From Lichenostomus cassidix (taxonomy: Eukaryota; Chordata; Aves; Passeriformes; Meliphagidae), in the NCBI GenBank assembly GCA_008360975.2, contig CM039196.1, positions 3,844,001 through 3,908,000 on the forward strand: a stretch of DNA of 64,000 bases, written 5' to 3'. A model generated the notes under the pieces. That model saw nothing but the letters and a program-made list of their open reading frames with translations. It was not told the DNA's origin and ran no database searches. Positions 42,916-64,000 of the stretch are shown here, in pieces (positions within the stretch are counted from its first letter, which is position 1; each line of letters opens with the position of its first letter). A program made the position numbers and the translations under genes.

Positions 42916-44118
42916 TCAGGAGTGTTCCGGCAGGAAGCTGCTGAGAGTCAGGTTATCTCCGTCGGGCTCGGAGCTGCCGTCGGGCACCAGCAGCTTGTGC
43001 CGCCGAGCCGGGACGGGCCGGGAGCCGGCAGCCGACTCTGCGTCGGGCAGGAGCGAGGAGATACAAACCATCTCGGTGCGGCTGAAGCGGCGCTGCCCCG
43101 TCCGAGCCCGCCGCCACAGCAGCGCCCCCAGCACCCCCGTGGACACCAGGAAGGTGGCGGCCACCAGCCCCAGCAGCAGGATGGCCAGCAGGCACTTGCC
43201 CATCAACCCGCTGGGCTCCCAGGGCGCCGCGGTGCCCTCCGGCGTCGTGTCCCAAGGGGTCGGGAGGGTCGGTCTAGGCGGAGCTCCGGATTTCTTGGGT
43301 TTCTTGTAGCCCGTGGTGGTGAGGACAAGGGCTGGGGGGGCTGTTGAGCGTGGCCCCGCGGAGGGGCTGCTGTCCAGGCCATCAGTCATTGTCCCCTCCT
43401 CGATGAGTGACGTGAGCCAGCTGCGGGTGGTGATGGTGATGCTCTTTTGGGGTGCTGACGGTGAGCCTGGCAACAGGTCGGGATCAGGGGAATCGGTCTC
43501 ATCCATGAGATCAGCCGTGGTTGGCACCACGAGTGCCCGGCTGGCCGCGGTGCTGGGTGCTGGTGCTGGGGCAGAGCTGGAGATCAGGTCGGGATCAGGG
43601 GGATCTGTCTCATCCATGGGATCAGCTGTGCTGGATGCTGCCAGCCCCCGGAGCAGGCTGGCGCTGGCGCTGGGGGCTGATGGTGACACAGAGTCCTCCA
43701 GTAAGTCTGGATCAGGGGAATCTGTCTCATCCAGGGACTCGGCCGTGGTGGACACTGCGAGCCCCCGGAGCAGGCTGGAGTTGTTGCTGGGTGCTGGTGC
43801 TGCAGAGCTCAGGAGCAGCTCAGGCTCGGGGGAATCATCCATGGGATCAGCCGGGGTTGGCAGCCGGAGCAGGCTGGCCTCGGTGCCGAGTGCTGGTGGT
43901 GGCACAGAGGCAGCATCGGTCTTGTCACTGCTGATCACTGCAGTGGCGCTGGGCTCCTGCCCACTGTCATCTCTCTTCCCACGGGAGAGGAACAAGGGCT
44001 CGGCTGCCCCCCAGACCCACTGCCTGCCCCGGGGTAGCCCCATCTCCTGTGGCTCAGCCCCAAATGCCCGCAGGGAGCTCAGCACCAGCAGCACCAGCAC
44101 GGCCCGTCCCAGCGCCAT
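42916..44118 (-). CDS. SELPLG: SELPLG (PSGL-1): P-selectin glycoprotein ligand, single coding exon
   Basis: Encodes 400 aa. PSGL-1 is a leukocyte mucin that binds P-, L- and E-selectin during rolling. It has a signal peptide (about 1-20) and a basic cleavage-like site SRGKRDD (about 45-51). The mucin region has about four acidic tandem repeats (82-224) with a DETDSPDPDL-type core. The membrane segment is at about 308-335, opened by GKCLLAILLLGLVAATFLV with the conserved membrane-proximal Cys309. The cytoplasmic tail has the family blocks RTEMVCISSLLPDAES and DGDNLTLSSFLP. Identity rests on the membrane and tail regions, which match mammalian PSGL-1 well, and on synteny. The ectodomain has only one Tyr (271), so the N-terminal sulfotyrosine cluster of mammals is absent. 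The exon starts at acceptor cctgcag|gtccc, five bases before the ATG. Confidence 0.93.
   Translation of the reverse strand: MALGRAVLVLLVLSSLRAFGAEPQEMGLPRGRQWVWGAAEPLFLSRGKRDDSGQEPSATAVISSDKTDAASVPPPALGTEASLLRLPTPADPMDDSPEPELLLSSAAPAPSNNSSLLRGLAVSTTAESLDETDSPDPDLLEDSVSPSAPSASASLLRGLAASSTADPMDETDPPDPDLISSSAPAPAPSTAASRALVVPTTADLMDETDSPDPDLLPGSPSAPQKSITITTRSWLTSLIEEGTMTDGLDSSPSAGPRSTAPPALVLTTTGYKKPKKSGAPPRPTLPTPWDTTPEGTAAPWEPSGLMGKCLLAILLLGLVAATFLVSTGVLGALLWRRARTGQRRFSRTEMVCISSLLPDAESAAGSRPVPARRHKLLVPDGSSEPDGDNLTLSSFLPEHS
43447..43875 (-). repeat. SELPLG: SELPLG mucin tandem repeats (about 39 residues each)
   Basis: Four diverged units covering residues 82-224. Each has the order SLLRGLA-like, TTAD-like, MDETDSPDPDL-like, then a Ser/Ala/Pro-rich spacer. 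Units 2 and 3 are 39 residues long; units 1 and 4 are degraded. Mammalian PSGL-1 has Thr-rich decamers instead. Confidence 0.85.
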
Positions 44119-44123
44119 GGGAC

Positions 44124-44849
44124 CTGCAGGGGACAGAAAGGGCAGGTGACATCGGGGTCCTGCTGAGCCCCAGCGAGGGATGGCACTCCAGCCAAGGATC
44201 CTCCTCCCCTCCTGGAGAGGCGCCCTTGGGTTTGGGGGATGGAGGATGCACCCAGCAACCTCCTCCTGCCGCAGCGCCCACCTGCAGGAGCTCGGCTCTG
44301 CTCCAGGGGCAAGTTTTGATAAGGAAGTTGAGTGTCTGGAAATGGGAAATCAGCCGCGATGGAGGCGGCTGCTGAGGGACGGGGCAGTTGCAGGATGAGT
44401 CTCCGTGTGGAAATGAAACCACAGGGATATCACCCGCGTTTTGAGAGATGCTCCCACCCTGGGGTGCCCATCCTCCCCCCCCGGGCTGGCACAGAGCTCC
44501 AGGGCTGAGGCCACCCTGAGCCTGTGCCCCTGTGCTGGAGCAGGAGAGGCAAATCCACCCCAAATCCCCCTGTTCCATTTGTCCATCACCAATACCCCCG
44601 CCACTCGGCAGTCCCGGTGGGTGGAAGCCACCGAAGTCCCCGCGGATCCACACCCAAGAGCATCCGACCACGGCTCACTGCTCCGAGCATTCCCAGGAGG
44701 CTCCCACATCCCCAAAGCATCCACCCGCCTCCCAAAAACCTCAGGGACCAGCACGGGGAGTAGCACCCTCAAGGATCCTAAGCACCCCCTTTGCACCCAC
44801 AGCATCCCCGGGCCAAACCCCGCTCCAGCAGCTCCCCAGCAGGGCTCAC
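44124..44849 (-). other. SELPLG: Probable SELPLG intron 1
   Basis: Bounded by the coding-exon acceptor at 44124 and a candidate donor ggcacag|gtgagc (exon boundary 44850/44849). It contains an overlapping GATA/ETS string GATAAGGAAGT at 44318-44328. Confidence 0.5.
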
Positions 44850-45300
44850 CTGTGCCGGAGGGTGCGGCAGGATCCCAACTGCAGGAGTCACGGGCGAGGG
44901 CCTGGCACGGGGGGCGAGGGCAGCCCTGGCACCGGCGGGGCGTCGTGGGCCACCGTCCGCCTGCACCTCCCGCCGGGCGGGGAAGGGAGGCAGCGCGGAA
45001 GGGCGGCTGCGGTTTCGGAGCCCGCGGGGGAAGGACGTCACGCCGAGTGGGGCTGCCGAGGGCTGGGGGCTGCGGGCACCCCCCGGAGAGGGTGGCAGGG
45101 TGTGGGGTGCTCCCCAAAGAGGGGCCTCCAGCCCTGGTGGGAGCCTCCGGCTCGGCCCCACCGGCGGCCCCGCGGAGCTGCTGCGCGTCGCCCCGAAAGC
45201 AGAAGTGACGGCAAACCTGGTGCCAGGGCTGCCACCCACCGGGCACGGTGTGGCCATGGCCAGGGAGGGGGGCACGGTGCCCTGAGGTGCCTCACCACCG
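44850..45300 (-). promoter_or_regulatory. SELPLG: Probable SELPLG untranslated exon 1 and promoter
   Basis: A CpG-rich block upstream of the candidate donor at 44849/44850. The transcription start is not resolved. Coding frames through it on both strands are low-complexity and not credible as genes. Confidence 0.4.
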
Positions 45301-45418
45301 GGAAACGCCTTAGGAGGAGGGTGAGGGCCTGACTTAATGTTTTGCACAGCCCTCGTGCCCGGCTGCTTCTCTCAGCACCATCCCCAGGATGCTCGGAGGG
45401 GCTCTGGGGGGCTGCCGG

Positions 45419-45466
45419 GTGTTGTCCCGGGTGTTGTCCCGGGTGTTGTCCTGGGTGTTGTCCTGG
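45419..45466. repeat. 12-bp tandem repeat, four copies
   Basis: Four perfect-length copies of gtgttgtcccgg or gtgttgtcctgg. The first two carry the c variant and the last two the t variant. Confidence 0.92.
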
Positions 45467-46261
45467 CCTCGTGGCATTGGCACGACAGGAAACCCCCCGC
45501 CCCAACCGCAGGCTCCGGGCGGGAGGCGCCGCCGCTGCCGCAGGAAGGTGCTGCAAGAGGCACATCCGCAGGAACGGGCTCGGGGTGTCAACAACCCCCC
45601 CGCCCCCGCAACCCCCAGCCCGGCCCTGCTCCCAAACACCTGCCCTGGGGCTGGAAGAGGCAAGAAATGGGGCTCAGGTCTGCGGGATGAGCATCCCCGG
45701 GATGGATCCATGGTGCTCAGGGAGCGTTTCCTTTCTGGGAGCATCCCTGCCCTGCTCTGGGGCAGTGCCGGCTCAGGGTGTGCCGGAGGTGGTTGTGCAA
45801 CATCCCCTGAAACGCTGCAGCCCTGAGAAAGCTCAGACCTGGGCGGTGTAAGTGATGCTGTTTCCCACCCAGGCTGCGTGTTATTCCAGGTTTCTCACAC
45901 TCTGGAAGGAAGTTTCACCTGGAGAAGAGCAGAACAAGCCCCCCCCAGCTCCAGGGTAGTTCCCAAGCAGGGCTGTTCCTTGTTAGGAACACATCACTCC
46001 CCTCTACCTGATCTGTGCCATCACACCCCACATCCAGCCAAGCTCTTGGGTTCCTCCCTGGGAATCACCAGTGAGGATTCCACGTGTGACCCCAGGAATG
46101 GGCCCTGGCTGGCTTGGGACAAGAGCAGAACATCCCCAAGGACCCCCTCAGCCACAACTCCCCCCTCAACTGTCCATCATTCAATATCCCCGTTATCAAT
46201 CAGACCTGGAATGATGAGGTGCAGGACGCTGGGAGCCAAAGGAAAAGCCAAGCAGAGGCAG
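45467..46261. other. Spacer between SELPLG and the CORO1C 3' end
   Basis: No gene, RNA gene or repeat family was recognised. Confidence 0.5.
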
Positions 46262-46267
46262 TTTATA
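46262..46267 (-). terminator. CORO1C: Possible CORO1C poly(A) signal TATAAA
   Basis: TTTATA on the plus strand. A variant hexamer followed on the minus strand by a T-rich stretch. It would give a 3'UTR of about 2.45 kb. No AATAAA was found in the interval, so this assignment is tentative. Confidence 0.35.
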
Positions 46268-48720
46268 ATCAATGACTTTTATCTTTTGAAAATGGAAGCA
46301 AATATTTGGACAGATACTCTGGCCGCTCTATAAGAGCGCGTCTTTCCGGACTGGGCTGGTTCTCTCCCGGGATATCACGGCTACAAAAAGCTTCAGGCAC
46401 TGACTCCGGTTGAGCCTGGCGAGGCATCAGTTCATTTAAATAAAATACAGGCTAGGAACTAAAATCTCCCACACCCCCACCCCCGGGCATCTCAATCCAG
46501 CGGCTCCCAAAACTGATTTCCCTCCAATTTTAGGAACCAACCCGAGGTCCCCGAGCACACAACCCTGAAGTCACACGTACAAATCAACACAGAAATCACC
46601 ACTGTGGGGAGAACGACCTGCGGGTTTGTGGTTCCAAAAGAAAAAAAAAAAATCCATAAAAATACACGTCAGGCATTTACTGCAATACAGAAACGTCACC
46701 AAACAGCCAAAGAACCCGGAGCGGCCGGATTGTGGATCCACGGGCACAGGGCAGGGGATGCCACTTGTCCCTACAACACAGAAATCCCACTTTTCTGAAG
46801 CTTTCCTGCTCTGCAATCCCACCACATCCTCTGTCTCCTCCATCCCGGCCTCGTGCCTCTCCAGCTACGTCCCCTGGCCGATTCCTCCTCCACACACACA
46901 TCCCTCCACAACGGGGAATCCTTAACCTGGAAGTTCTGAACATGCAAACACTGGGGGAAAAATGGAAAATCGGAGAATTCCTAGCTAAACTAATGGAAAA
47001 TAAAAAAAAAAAAAAAAATCACTCCAGCCTGGAAAAAGGGACTCGTGTCCACCAGGATGCTCCAGGCAGGGGATGCTCCATGCACATGGAGCTGCCACAG
47101 GGACAGAGCCCAGCTGGGATAGGGATCACCCACGGACACCTTTGGATTCAGGATGGGTTGTCAGCACTCCCTGGTGCTGCAGGGATGGGCTGTGCTGGGA
47201 TGGCACCAATCCTAGATCCCATTCCCTGGATCCTGGGTGTCCTGGATCCCATTCCCAGCACAAGGACACAGCCTGGGAGCAGGGAGCCAGCCTGCCCCAT
47301 CCTTGACAGCTCCTTCCCACGGGAGACCCTACAGGAGCAGAGCTTTGCCAAGCTGAGCTTCCATGGAATTCCAGGAGGAGCTCGCTGGCCAGCCTGGAGC
47401 ACTCATGGGGTCTCTCCCTGGAGGATCCCAAAGGAGTGAGTGAGAAACCAGTTCTCCAAACTGGGATCAGATCCACCCTCCCAGTGCCTTCTGCTCCGAA
47501 GGGCTGGGAGTGAAGGGAGGGGTTTGGGGTTGGAGGTCACTCATCTCATCTGGGAACAAATCCTTTCCTGCAAAGCTTTCCAGCATGGCAGGGTGGGAGG
47601 CAGGAATGGGAATGATGGACAGGAGAAAACGGATTATAAAAAATAACAACAGAGGCGTTTTGTTTGTGGAGAATCGTCACGGAAAAAAAAAAAAATCACC
47701 TTTCTGCTGCTAATGCTGCCTTGGAAGCACAGAAAATTCCTATCATCAGCATTGGTGTGAGGGGCTGGCTTGGATTCCAAAAGCTCCTTAAAATCCATGA
47801 GCTGAGGAGTGTTGGGGCAGGAACAAGGATTTACAGCAACGACTGCTGGCATCCCACAGCTCACCTGGACCTCCATGCTCCATGGATAAAAACATTCCTG
47901 CATGGAAGAAACTTCTGCCTCGGGATGGAAATAAAAATCAGCAAGTAAAACACATGAGTTTGGTCAAGGAATCATGACCCTGGGATTGCATGAAAAAGGG
48001 AACATGGTGCTGGCTTGAAACTTCAGTAGGAAATAAATCCCCTCGTTCAGAATGATATATTTGTGTTTTTCTGTCAGCCAACGGGGCTGGGGACACATTC
48101 TGGAGTAGGAAGGGCAGCTCATCCCATCTCCGAGGGGTCTCTGCAGGGAAGGGAAGGGAACCCACCTGATTGTTCCAAATGGAGGATTTATACAAAATAG
48201 CTTCAGCTTTGTTCTCTGCACAGTGTAAACACCCCCCACACCCCCTGTCCCTTGGAATGGAAACACAAATACTGCAAAAGTGGCAAATAAGAAAAATAAA
48301 AGCGATTTTTTTTTCTATTTTTTGGCAACTTAAAAAAAAAAAAAACAAATGGTTAAGAACAATGTGGCATTGGTCCCTAAATCTAGAAAAAGATATTTGG
48401 GCATGACATTGGAAGTCAAGAACAGATTCATTTTTTCAAGGATTCATAATAACATCTGGAAAAAAAAAAAAACAACCCAAAAAAACCTGTAAAAGTAGCA
48501 CTTCTTGTTTTCGCCTTGTTTTTGACACAGTCACAGAAATTCATCGGAACATCAGGAAAACGGAAAAAAAAAAAAAAAAAATCTTTCACTAAAAAGCTTG
48601 GCTTGAAATCATCGGCTCTCGTTGACGTGGATTTAGGAGAACAGGAAAGCTCGTACTGGAATGCTGCAGGCTGCTGCTGGCTGAACTGGGAGCTGGGATG
48701 TGCCTGGGCTGGCAGCCCCG
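46268..48720 (-). other. CORO1C: CORO1C 3'UTR with U-tracts
   Basis: Non-coding sequence after the CORO1C stop. The mRNA strand carries six uninterrupted U runs of 12-18 nt, at 46641-46652, 47002-47018, 47683-47695, 48332-48345, 48460-48472 and 48564-48581. Such tracts suit U-binding proteins of the HuR, TIA1 or PTB type. No open frame here has a credible product. Confidence 0.6.
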
Positions 48721-59293
<10,573 letters not shown>

Positions 59294-61129
59294 TCACATC
59301 CGGAATTCCGCGACATTTGAACTCGGGGATGAGCAGAGGAAACAAAGCGGCAACTCTTCAGAATCAAGGAGCTGGAAACTCCTCATGGAGCAAGGAAAGG
59401 GGTCAGAGATCCAGCACAGGAAGATGGGATCCCCTGGGAAGCAGGGGGGCTTTCCTGCCCACATATCATCACCTGCTGTGACACCACCCCTCTGTCCATC
59501 CCAAATTTTTGGGAAGAGCAAAGCTCTGGTTTCAGCAGTGCTTCCCAAAAGTGACAGCTGAAGACAGCCAGGCTAAAAAAGTCATTGAAGGGCATTGCTA
59601 GTCATTGAATTTACCAGGTCTGCCTGTTTTTTAACACAGAAGGATTTTGCTTAGATGGGAAGTTTTTAGGATGTGGTAATGCAGAGGAAAATGTTGTTTT
59701 TAGGAATAAATGTTGCCAATTGGATATGACAGCCACACCTGATCCACCCGTGCCTCTCCATGGATGGAGGATCAGCATGTGCCAATGTCAAGCTCCCTAC
59801 AGGGATAACATTTCCAAAAACACAAAAAGCAAATGAAGCATTTAAACCTGAACTGGGACAAATCCAGTGATTCCAACAAAACTGATGCCAACACTCCCCC
59901 TGGGTCTATGTTTTGCTGAGAAGCCCCTGAAGATCCTGGAGCACCTGATCCCCCCAACAGCTGATTCCACAAACAAGGAAGAAGGGAAAGGAAAATCACT
60001 CCCATCATCCTTCTCTCTCCTGGCCAAGCCTTGCACACAAGGGAAGCAATATTAAAAAAACTGAAGATGCACAGCAGTAGCAGCAGGGTGAGCAGGAGAC
60101 TCCTCCACTTCCAGAGCCACCATCCTGGTCCTGCTGCATGGGGTTTTGTTTCCAGGGAATGACCTTTTCACGATGAGTGATGGGAGAAGACTCACAGCAG
60201 GGAGAGGTCTGGGATGGGGTCGCCTTCTTTTGTGTTTAAACATGGTTGGAATTTCACTTCTGCCGCTGGATGGTAACATTCCTCCAACCTTGGAGGTGAC
60301 ATTCCTTAATCTATTCCTCCCACCCTGCTGCATGTGGGAGGCTGGACCTATTCAAGGCTGATAACCAGAATAATGCTGGACATTGGCTTTTGAGGACAAC
60401 TGACCTGGAGCCCTCCACTAACAGCAAAACAAGATATTGATCCCAAAAGATCCCACTATTTCCTAAATGGCCAAATTTAGGCTTCAAAAGGGAAAGAAAA
60501 AAAAAAAAAAAGTCGCAGTGATTCAACTGCTTTCGGAATTATTAAAAGGGGAAGGGTTGTGGATGAAAAGCCATAAACCTGCCATTCAAAAATTAAAGCC
60601 TGTGTAATCCCTCTTGGATGCCATAATGTGAAATAGGATTTAAAAAATTAATACACCCAACTGCCGTGTAGAATTCATCCATTTTAATTTACCCAATTAA
60701 AGGGAGAACCATGCAGAGCACACGAACTGCAGAAGGCACATGACAGGCCACAGACAAATACAGGCCTGAACCAAAAAGGAAAAATAGGACTGATAATGCA
60801 AAATGTCAGGGACTGCCTGTTCTGGCTCCCTGGTAGGAAGCAGTGGGATCCTCCAGGAGGAGCCCCTGGTAATTATTTCCAGGCTGCACGAGCACTTGTC
60901 GGTTTAATTTTGGGGTTTTACAGTAATTTATTACTGTGGGGAGGGAAAAAAACCAAATTCAATTTGAGCAAATTAAACCCCAAACTTCACCTTTCAGTTC
61001 TGATCACGATGAACCTGCACAGGCTGAGCCAGGAGCCTGTGACAGCAGTGACACCCAGGAGCTGCTTCCCATCACCTGGGACAGAGCTCAGCTCTCAAAC
61101 CAGGATCCTGCACTTCCATGAGCAGCAGT

Positions 61130-61300
61130 GCTTCCAGAATCATGGAATGGGTTGGGTGGGAAAAGACCTCCAAGATCATCCAGTCCCACCACCCTGTCAT
61201 GGGCAGGGACACCTTCCACTATCCCAGGCTGCTCCAAGCCCTGCATTCTTCCAGGGATGGGGCAGCAACAGCTTCCTCAAAGCATCTCCATGGCTTTCTC
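61130..61300 (-). mobile_element. CR1 LINE 3'-tail fragment
   Basis: Antisense CR1: cagaatcatggaatgggttg, then aaaagacctccaagatcatc, tgtcatgggcagggacacct and ctgctccaagccctgcattc. Confidence 0.82.
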
Positions 61301-61399
61301 TGGCCTCTCTCCAGCTCAATCTCAGGGAGATGAAGAGACCAGGGGCATCAACATCTTTACTTGGGCACAAGAGGAGAAACTCTGCTGCTCATCAGGGTC

Positions 61400-61545
61400 C
61401 AGGAATAATCCCAGAATCACCCAGGTTGGGGAAAAAAACCCCAAGATCATCCAACCTGTGACCAACCCCCACCTTGTCACCCAGCCCAGAGCCCTGAGTG
61501 CCACCTCCAGCCCTTTCCTGGCCACCTCTGAGGATGTACAAAAAT
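61400..61545 (-). mobile_element. CR1-like tail fragment
   Basis: Antisense CR1-like order: cagaatcacccaggttgggg, then ccccaagatcatccaacctg and ctgagtgccacctccagccc. A different subfamily from its neighbour. Confidence 0.65.
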
Positions 61546-62179
61546 CAGTACCAAAGCATCAAAACGTGACTAAATAAGGATATAAAGGTGCTGCTGGAGG
61601 CCCTAGTGGAGTGAGCACAAGCCCCAGCCCTTTGAGAGAAGCTCCTGCCTTGTGGTCAGAGGCACCAAACGGTCTGTGCAGAGGAAACCGCGGTGTCTTC
61701 CTGAGCGTGTTCTGAGAGCTTCCGAAGGCGCCACATCCGCCCCTCGTCACCAACACCTTCACCAGAGACCCTCCCAAGGCTCTGTGGGGACAGCACAGGA
61801 CAGGCACCCCCAGCACCACCCCAAAGTTGACCCCCTCGGGGTGAGGGATGAGCAGGTTTGAACTCAGGGGTGTTGTTTTAGCACCTCTCGATGTCACTTT
61901 AGCAAATTCCATCCAGATTTCTCTTCTCCCTGGAGCAGGGAACCCAAATTGCTGTGCTCAGAAGAGCTTGAAAAATACAACATTTGGGGGGTTTGCCAAA
62001 AGGGAAAGACCAGGAAAAGCTGCAGCAGGGTTATAAAAACCCACCAGGCTGCAAAAATCACCAAATTCCACGGTTTTAAACCCAATTCCTTTCCAATGGC
62101 ACCGCAACGTCACGAGGTTGGCAACTTGGCTGCCAGCTGGGTGTGTTTCTGTGCTGCTCTAATGCTCCCATGTTTGGGG

Positions 62180-62660
62180 ATTTATTTATTTATTTGTAAA
62201 ATGTAATCTTTTAATTAGAGGAGGATTTAAAATAAATCTCGAGCGCTGATACACAGCTTAAAATTAACTTCGAGAAATTCAACCTTTCTCATAATCCATT
62301 GTGACTGTGGTTCAACACATCCCTGATAACTTTTGAAATTTGGAGTTGTATTTTTATAAAATGTCGGTCAAAAAGGTGAATTTGAGGATTATTAATAAAT
62401 TAGTGTTGACTAAACACACACTGAATATTCAGGTGTTTCAGCAAGGGGTGAATTTGCCTTACTAAATTAATTTTAAGTGTTTTCATCTATTTCAGAGCAG
62501 AAAAAAAACCTGTTAAATCATCAGAAATATTAAATCCGGATCAAAAAAAACCCTAACAGATGAGAAGGAAAAAAAAAGATTAAATCCAAAAGGGACAGAT
62601 ACGCAACACAAGGAAACTGTTCCTAAAAGTGGGAGTTTTATGAATTAATTTGACTGTCTT
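62180..62660. promoter_or_regulatory. AT-rich intronic patch (candidate conserved element)
   Basis: About 480 bp of AT-rich, repeat-free sequence with TAAT cores and a RUNX-like TGTGGTT (near 62306). It stands out from the surrounding intron. Function is not shown. Confidence 0.25.
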
Positions 62661-63194
62661 GTGATCGTTTCTCTGCCAGAAAAGGGCATTTGGTGGCAGG
62701 AAACAGCTCATGGATTATGGTAAAAATATCAGGGAGAACAGCTGCTTCCCCAGCCCATAGCTGTGCTCCTTGAAATCTCCATTTAAATTAGGGAAGTGGC
62801 ATCGAGTTGCACAAGCCAAAGCAGCACCCCCCTCACTCTGCACAAGTTTGAGGAAGGAAATCAGGTCACAACTGCGAAGTTTGAAACCTCAACCGACTGT
62901 ACCTTTTCTCTGCTAGAAAAAAAACTCTTTTTTTTTTCTTTAAACTGTGGATTTGCTTTTAAAAACTCCTAAGTTTCACTCAGGGAAGCTGAACTTCTGG
63001 GCAGTGAACCTCCACCTCTGGCTGCAGCAGCTGGTCCTGGAGGAGGCACTTGGGAGAAAACTGGGATGAAATGGGAGCTCCTGCCCATGCCCAACAGCCA
63101 TCAGTCACCCCACAGCCCAGTCAAGGCATCCAGAACTAATCTGGAAGATTAGGAAGTGTTATTCCCAAAAAATCCACTGCAAAGTCAGGCAGTA

Positions 63195-63300
63195 AGAGAC
63201 CACTGTGCTCTCCAAGAATCCCTCAGCAGTGCTCCTGCTGGACTTGATGAGCTTGGAGGTCTTTTGATTCCATGATTCTGTGATTCCCTCCCAGGCTGCC
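63195..63300 (+). mobile_element. CR1 LINE 3'-tail fragment
   Basis: Sense CR1 tail: ctgctggacttgatgagctt followed by ggaggtcttttgattccatg and attctgtgattcc, ending in the typical CR1 short repeat. Confidence 0.78.
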
Positions 63301-64000
63301 ACAGAAAGGACACATGCTGGCTTTAAAAAGGAAAAAAACCCAACACAAACAGTCCTCACACCCAACCCAACCTGCAAAATCCCATCACTCAGAGCTGGGA
63401 ATGCAGCACAGCTCCAGCATTCCCATGGATGTCTGTCTCAGTTCTACAGGAAAGCTCTAAACATACTCCAGAATTAAATATCAAGAGGAGAAACTTGCTG
63501 TCCTGAAATGACATCATAATTAAAAAGGACAGAGCTGCTCTTTTGTTCCCTCTCTAAAATACGATTTCCAAAGCAGTTCATTCCCCTGCTCCTTTCCAAG
63601 TCCAGGAAAACCAATGGCTATCCCAGAAGCTGAGGGTTCTGGATAAAGTCCAGACAGAGCAGAGCTCCTGGGCAATGAGACAGGGATCCACAGGATCATC
63701 CTCACTCATCCCCAAGAGCTGGGAACAGGTGATCCAGGGCTCCACCAAGTACAACTTCCATTTCCATTATTGCAAAGGGCCTTAAAATTGCAGAGGTATT
63801 TGTACCTCTGACTGTAAAATGGGATGGAATTTGCTGCTTTTCTTCCTGGACGAATGAGATCCATTAGCTCCTCTGCCTGCCTTCTCTTCCTTACTACATT
63901 AGAACCTGATGATCCATTGGAATCAAGCTGACAGTGATAAATATAAACTTCTTTTTATAGAGAAAAATCCAAGGTGAAGTAAAAGGACAAAATCCATCAC

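Noticed and set aside
42916..44149. Overlapping plus-strand open frames across SELPLG
   Set aside because: The repetitive GC-rich SELPLG exon leaves several frames open on the other strand. The membrane and tail motifs place the gene on the minus strand.

Overview
This is nuclear DNA from a vertebrate, almost certainly a bird. The evidence is spliced genes with GT/AG introns, CpG-island promoters, compact introns, and many short CR1 LINE tails, which are the typical avian interspersed repeat. A songbird or other neoavian is plausible, but the species cannot be fixed from this window. The gene order FICD, SART3, ISCU, TMEM119, SELPLG, CORO1C matches human 12q24.11. In chicken I would expect this block on microchromosome 15 (recall, not checked).

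Layout. 1-12,900: intergenic, no supportable gene; tandem repeats, CR1 fragments, CpG-rich patches and AT-rich patches. 12,900-18,080 (+): FICD, an ER Fic-domain AMPylase/deAMPylase, with CpG-island promoter, two coding exons and 3'UTR. 18,230-32,586 (-): SART3, all 19 coding exons, 927 codons, tail-to-tail with FICD. 32,587-33,163: CpG-island bidirectional promoter shared by SART3 and ISCU. 33,164-35,500 (+): ISCU, five coding exons, 160 aa. 36,540-37,891 (-): TMEM119, single coding exon, 248 aa. 37,892-42,780: non-coding DNA with candidate regulatory patches. 42,780-44,123 (-): SELPLG (PSGL-1), single coding exon, 400 aa. 44,124-46,260: SELPLG 5' region and spacer. 46,260-64,000 (-): CORO1C 3'UTR, the last nine coding exons (409 aa plus stop) and introns; the first coding exon lies beyond the window.

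I joined exons by eye from ORF segments, splice signals and remembered family sequences. In every complete gene the summed exon lengths are divisible by three (FICD 1359 nt, SART3 2784, ISCU 483). The nine CORO1C exons sum to 1230 nt, which with the expected 195-nt first coding exon gives the usual coronin-1C length.

The genes do not form a pathway. They are a conserved neighbourhood of housekeeping genes (FICD: BiP regulation; SART3: U6/U4 snRNP recycling; ISCU: mitochondrial Fe-S scaffold; CORO1C: actin) with two haematopoietic or microglial membrane proteins (SELPLG, TMEM119) between them. I saw no previously undescribed system. The most notable points are a SELPLG ectodomain with its own acidic tandem repeats and no N-terminal tyrosine cluster, a TISU/YY1-type start context on both sides of the SART3-ISCU promoter, a CR1-derived 63-bp duplication next to a FICD splice acceptor, a 31-bp minisatellite in a CORO1C intron, and long U-tracts in the CORO1C 3'UTR.
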